From assembly GCF_019933235.1 (NCBI RefSeq), contig NZ_CP082945.1, forward strand, positions 7,539,501-7,603,500: a stretch of 64,000 bases of DNA, read 5' to 3'. The position numbers and the translations under genes were made by a program. Shown here in pieces: positions 61,880 to 64,000 of the stretch. The stretch comes from Streptomyces angustmyceticus. Its GTDB lineage: Bacteria > Actinomycetota > Actinomycetes > Streptomycetales > Streptomycetaceae. Below the pieces are notes generated by a model. The model was not told the DNA's origin. It saw nothing but the letters and a program-made list of their open reading frames with translations, and made no database searches. Each line of letters opens with the position of its first letter. Positions within the stretch are counted from its first letter, which is position 1.

Positions 61880-63292
61880 CTAGGGCAGCGTCCTCATCCC
61901 CGCGACCAGGGTCCTGGCCTGCACGTTCAGCTGGTGGCTGTACTTCAGCAGCTCATTGATCTGACGCAGTGTCACCCATCGGAAGTCCTCGGGCGCCGCG
62001 GTCGGGAAGTCCTCGTCCACCTCGATGACCAGGTAGCGACTGCGGGCATGGCGGAAACGGCCGCCCTCCTCCGACAGCACCGCATCGAACAGCGTCCGCT
62101 CCGGACGGCGGTCCAGTACGACATCGAGATACCGGGGGCGGTCCCCGGCCGGAAGCGGGGCATAGCTCTCCGGCGTGCACTGCACGGTGGGCCCCAGCTC
62201 CACCACATCCAGGAACCCCGGCTCGACCCGGGCACTGAGCAGCGCGTGCGGCACCCCGCCGATCCGCTTCACCAGCAGCGCGGCCACCCCCAGCCCGTGC
62301 GGTTCGAGCAGCGGCTGCGACCAGGCGGGAACCTCCCGCCGGTGCGAGCTGACCTCGACGGCGACGATGCTGAAGAAGCGCCCGCTCTCATGCGAGATCG
62401 CTTCCTCCGACCGGCGCCAGCCCTCCGCCTCGCACAGCGGCAGCGGCTCGGCGGTGATCTCGTGCCGGGCCCGTCGCGCGGTGACCCAGCTACGGATCTC
62501 CGTATCGGAGTGCAGGCCGCCATGGGCCGTTGACGAACCCGCCCGCCAGTCGGGGATGCAGGACAGCACCGTACGGGCATCCATGTTCACCAGATCGGGA
62601 TGGCGCAGCAGCGCACCGAGCTGGCCCAGGGTGACCCAGCAGAAGTCCTCGCCCGCCTCGACCTCGGGCCCCACCTCGACCACCATGTTGCGGTTGCGCT
62701 TGCGGTAGAACCACGACCCCTGCTCGGACTGGAGCACATCGGCCAGCACCCGGCGCGGATCGGGATCGGTGAAGCACTCCATGTACGGCACGGCGGAACC
62801 GCCGTGCACCCGCGTGTAGTTGCTCTTGGTGGCCTGCACCGTGGGGGAGAGCTGCACCCCGTTGGCGTTCCCCGGCTCCGGCTTGGCCTGCATCAGACAG
62901 TGCAGCACCCCGTCGATCTCCCGGACCGCGATGCCCAGCACCCCGATCTCCGGCTGGTGGATGATCGGCTGGCACCACTCGCGGACCGGCCCGTAGTCGG
63001 AGCGGACGCGCAGACCCCCGATGGAGAAGAAACGCCCGCTGTCATGCCGCAGGTTCCCGCTCCCGGGAGCGAAGCCCCAGCCCCGCAGCTCCCCGAACGG
63101 TATCCGGCTGACCTGGAGCGCATGGGTGCGCTGCCGCTCCTCGAACCACGCGTGGAACGCCTCGTTGCTCATCACCCCGCCCTCCGTGGCCAGCGCCGAA
63201 GCGGCCAGCCGGGACGACAGCGCCACCGCCCGCCGGGAAGACACCGCGGAGCCGGCTGCGTACGAAGGCTCCACTGTGCTGTCCATGTGCAT
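61880..63292 (-). CDS. NDP-4-keto-6-deoxyhexose 2,3-dehydratase
   Basis: The 470-residue enzyme is built of two homologous halves typical of EryBVI/TylCVI-type dehydratases (FAPGSGNLRHDSGRFFSIGG with RSDYGPVREWCQPIIHQPEI; later HESGRFFSIVAVEVSSHRRE with VPAWSQPLLEPHGLGVAALL). It removes the C2 hydroxyl of dTDP-4-keto-6-deoxyglucose, the first step to 2-deoxysugars. This predicts a 2-deoxy- or 2,6-dideoxysugar on the polyketide. The ATG at 63292 follows GGAGGGG. The other sugar genes must lie outside the window. Confidence 0.95.
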   Translation of the reverse strand: MHMDSTVEPSYAAGSAVSSRRAVALSSRLAASALATEGGVMSNEAFHAWFEERQRTHALQVSRIPFGELRGWGFAPGSGNLRHDSGRFFSIGGLRVRSDYGPVREWCQPIIHQPEIGVLGIAVREIDGVLHCLMQAKPEPGNANGVQLSPTVQATKSNYTRVHGGSAVPYMECFTDPDPRRVLADVLQSEQGSWFYRKRNRNMVVEVGPEVEAGEDFCWVTLGQLGALLRHPDLVNMDARTVLSCIPDWRAGSSTAHGGLHSDTEIRSWVTARRARHEITAEPLPLCEAEGWRRSEEAISHESGRFFSIVAVEVSSHRREVPAWSQPLLEPHGLGVAALLVKRIGGVPHALLSARVEPGFLDVVELGPTVQCTPESYAPLPAGDRPRYLDVVLDRRPERTLFDAVLSEEGGRFRHARSRYLVIEVDEDFPTAAPEDFRWVTLRQINELLKYSHQLNVQARTLVAGMRTLP

Positions 63293-63411
63293 TGCTGCGC
63301 CCCTCCAGGCTGATGGGTGTACGGCTCCGCCGATGGCCGGCGGCACCGGACGGCGACCTCTCCTCCGGCAGCCTGCACCCGGGAGTCCTGGCATTCACCT
63401 AGTCTCTGCGG

Positions 63412-63501
63412 CGGCCGCGTACGGGGCTGGTGTTTACGGGTCGGCCGCGTACGGGCCGGCCGCGTACGGGCCGGTTGCGGCCGGGCCGGCGGCGGCCGCG
63501 C
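63412..63501. repeat. 15-bp repeats upstream of the PKS gene
   Basis: CGGCCGCGTACGGGC occurs at 63442 and 63457, with a one-base variant at 63412 and degenerate copies at 63427, 63472 and 63487, giving a 15-bp period over 90 bp. It lies in the 438-bp divergent gap (63293-63730). Confidence 0.8.
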
Positions 63502-63623
63502 GCGAACACCCGGCGACGCGCACCGGGCCGCCGTCCCACGCTGTCGCCCACCCCCGCGGACGCAAGCCGCGTACCTCTGCGGAAGCCCTGCTCAGAGCGG
63601 TGCGGAAGGACCTTCCGCACCGC

Positions 63624-63639
63624 CTAGGAGTTCCCCTAG
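63624..63639. promoter_or_regulatory. PimM-type PAS-LuxR operator upstream of the PKS gene
   Basis: CTAGGAGTTCCCCTAG matches CTVGGGAWWTCCCBAG at 13 of 16 positions and is itself strongly palindromic. It ends 92 bp before the PKS start codon, the same distance as the site upstream of the DUF5988-like gene. Confidence 0.7.
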
Positions 63640-63730
63640 AGGTGGCCCGCGGCCCGCCGTTCGCGGCCCGCCGCTGTGGAACGGTGAACTCCAGCCGTGA
63701 CTGTGCCGCTGCGCGTAGGGAGTGCGTTTG

Positions 63731-64000
63731 ATGAACGGGTCGGAACCCGCGGGCTCCACGATTCCCTCGCCGGACGGCGAGCCGATCGCGGTCATCGGCC
63801 TCTCCTGCCGCCTGCCCGGGGCAGCCGGCCCCGACGCCCTCTGGCACCTCCTGCGCGACGGCCGCAGCGCCGTCACCGAAGCGCCGGCCGGCCGGTGGAG
63901 CACCGAACTCCTCGCCCAGTCAGGGCTGGCCGAGCCGCCCCGGGGCGGCTTCCTCGACGACGTCGCCGGTTTCGACGCCGCCTTCTTCGGCGTCTCCCCC
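63731..64000 (+). CDS. Type I modular polyketide synthase, N-terminal fragment
   Basis: The first 90 codons of a modular PKS are present, and the gene continues past the window edge. After about 17 residues (NGSEPAGSTIPSPDGE) it enters a ketosynthase domain: PIAVIGLSCRLPGAAGPDAL, then VAGFDAAFFGVSP. The very short N terminus lacks a coiled-coil docking domain, which suggests this is the first PKS protein of the assembly line (inference). The ATG at 63731 follows AGGGAG. The adjacent 2,3-dehydratase gene predicts a glycosylated product. Confidence 0.93.
   Translation, partial: MNGSEPAGSTIPSPDGEPIAVIGLSCRLPGAAGPDALWHLLRDGRSAVTEAPAGRWSTELLAQSGLAEPPRGGFLDDVAGFDAAFFGVSP

Noticed and set aside
1..64000. 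tRNA or rRNA genes and insertion sequences
   Set aside because: I saw no cloverleaf, rRNA-like stretch, transposase or integrase frame, or flanking inverted repeats with target duplications.

Overview
The window is very GC-rich, with long antisense open frames, strong AGGAGG-type ribosome sites, GTG and TTG starts, and many LuxR, TetR and MarR regulators. All of this points to a Streptomyces chromosome. Two specialised-metabolite loci flank a stretch of catabolic, regulatory and stress genes. The left locus encodes a cyclothiazomycin-type thiopeptide, which in my recollection is a product of S. hygroscopicus relatives.

1-14.1 kb: thiopeptide locus. A LAL/LuxR activator (168-3125, +) faces a leftward block: ocin-ThiF-like leader-binding protein, double nitroreductase-like dehydrogenase, precursor peptide, YcaO cyclodehydratase, split lantibiotic-type dehydratase (glutamylation half, then elimination half), and a second elimination-fold protein that is probably the aza-cycloaddition (pyridine) enzyme. 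The precursor is a 42-residue leader plus an 18-residue core, SNCTSRGTPASCCSCCCC. The start codons nearly all overlap the preceding stop. A 24-bp element lies upstream of both the first gene and the precursor gene, and a perfect 13-bp stem-loop follows the precursor gene.

14.3-22.9 kb: aromatic catabolism. A PucR-type regulator, FAD monooxygenase, extradiol (VOC) dioxygenase and FAH-fold hydrolase run leftward. A MarR gene diverges from a ubiX-ubiD (prenyl-FMN decarboxylase) pair across twin palindromic operators. Decarboxylation, hydroxylation, ring cleavage and hydrolysis would form one pathway of unknown substrate.

23-39 kb: mixed accessory genes. These include a PadR/HAAS membrane pair, a DinB protein, a SAM methyltransferase with a broken DedA neighbour, an SCO6745-like protein with a SnoaL remnant, YceI, secreted and lipoproteins, two TetR-controlled redox units, a PepSY protein with an apparent frameshift in its signal peptide, and an ArsR/MFS pair. 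Several short tandem repeats and gene remnants suggest a plastic region.

39.5-49.6 kb: stress island resembling the mycobacterial DosR (DevR) regulon. It holds four CBS-BON proteins, an Rv1733c-like membrane protein, a DevR-like regulator and DevS-like GAF kinase (convergent, overlapping by 13 bp), an Acg-type nitroreductase, an Asp23/Gls24 protein and a SpoIIE-type phosphatase. Palindromes of the form GGGRCC-N4-GGCCC occur in three promoter regions of this island and are candidate DevR-type operators.

50.1-64 kb: left edge of a type I polyketide locus. It contains a DUF5988-like protein, a phosphopantetheinyl transferase, two more LAL regulators, a PAS-LuxR (PimM-type) regulator, GntR/FadR and TetR regulators, an NDP-hexose 2,3-dehydratase (so a deoxysugar is expected), and the first 90 codons of a modular PKS that runs off the window. 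Two sites matching the PimM consensus lie exactly 92 bp upstream of the DUF5988 and PKS start codons.
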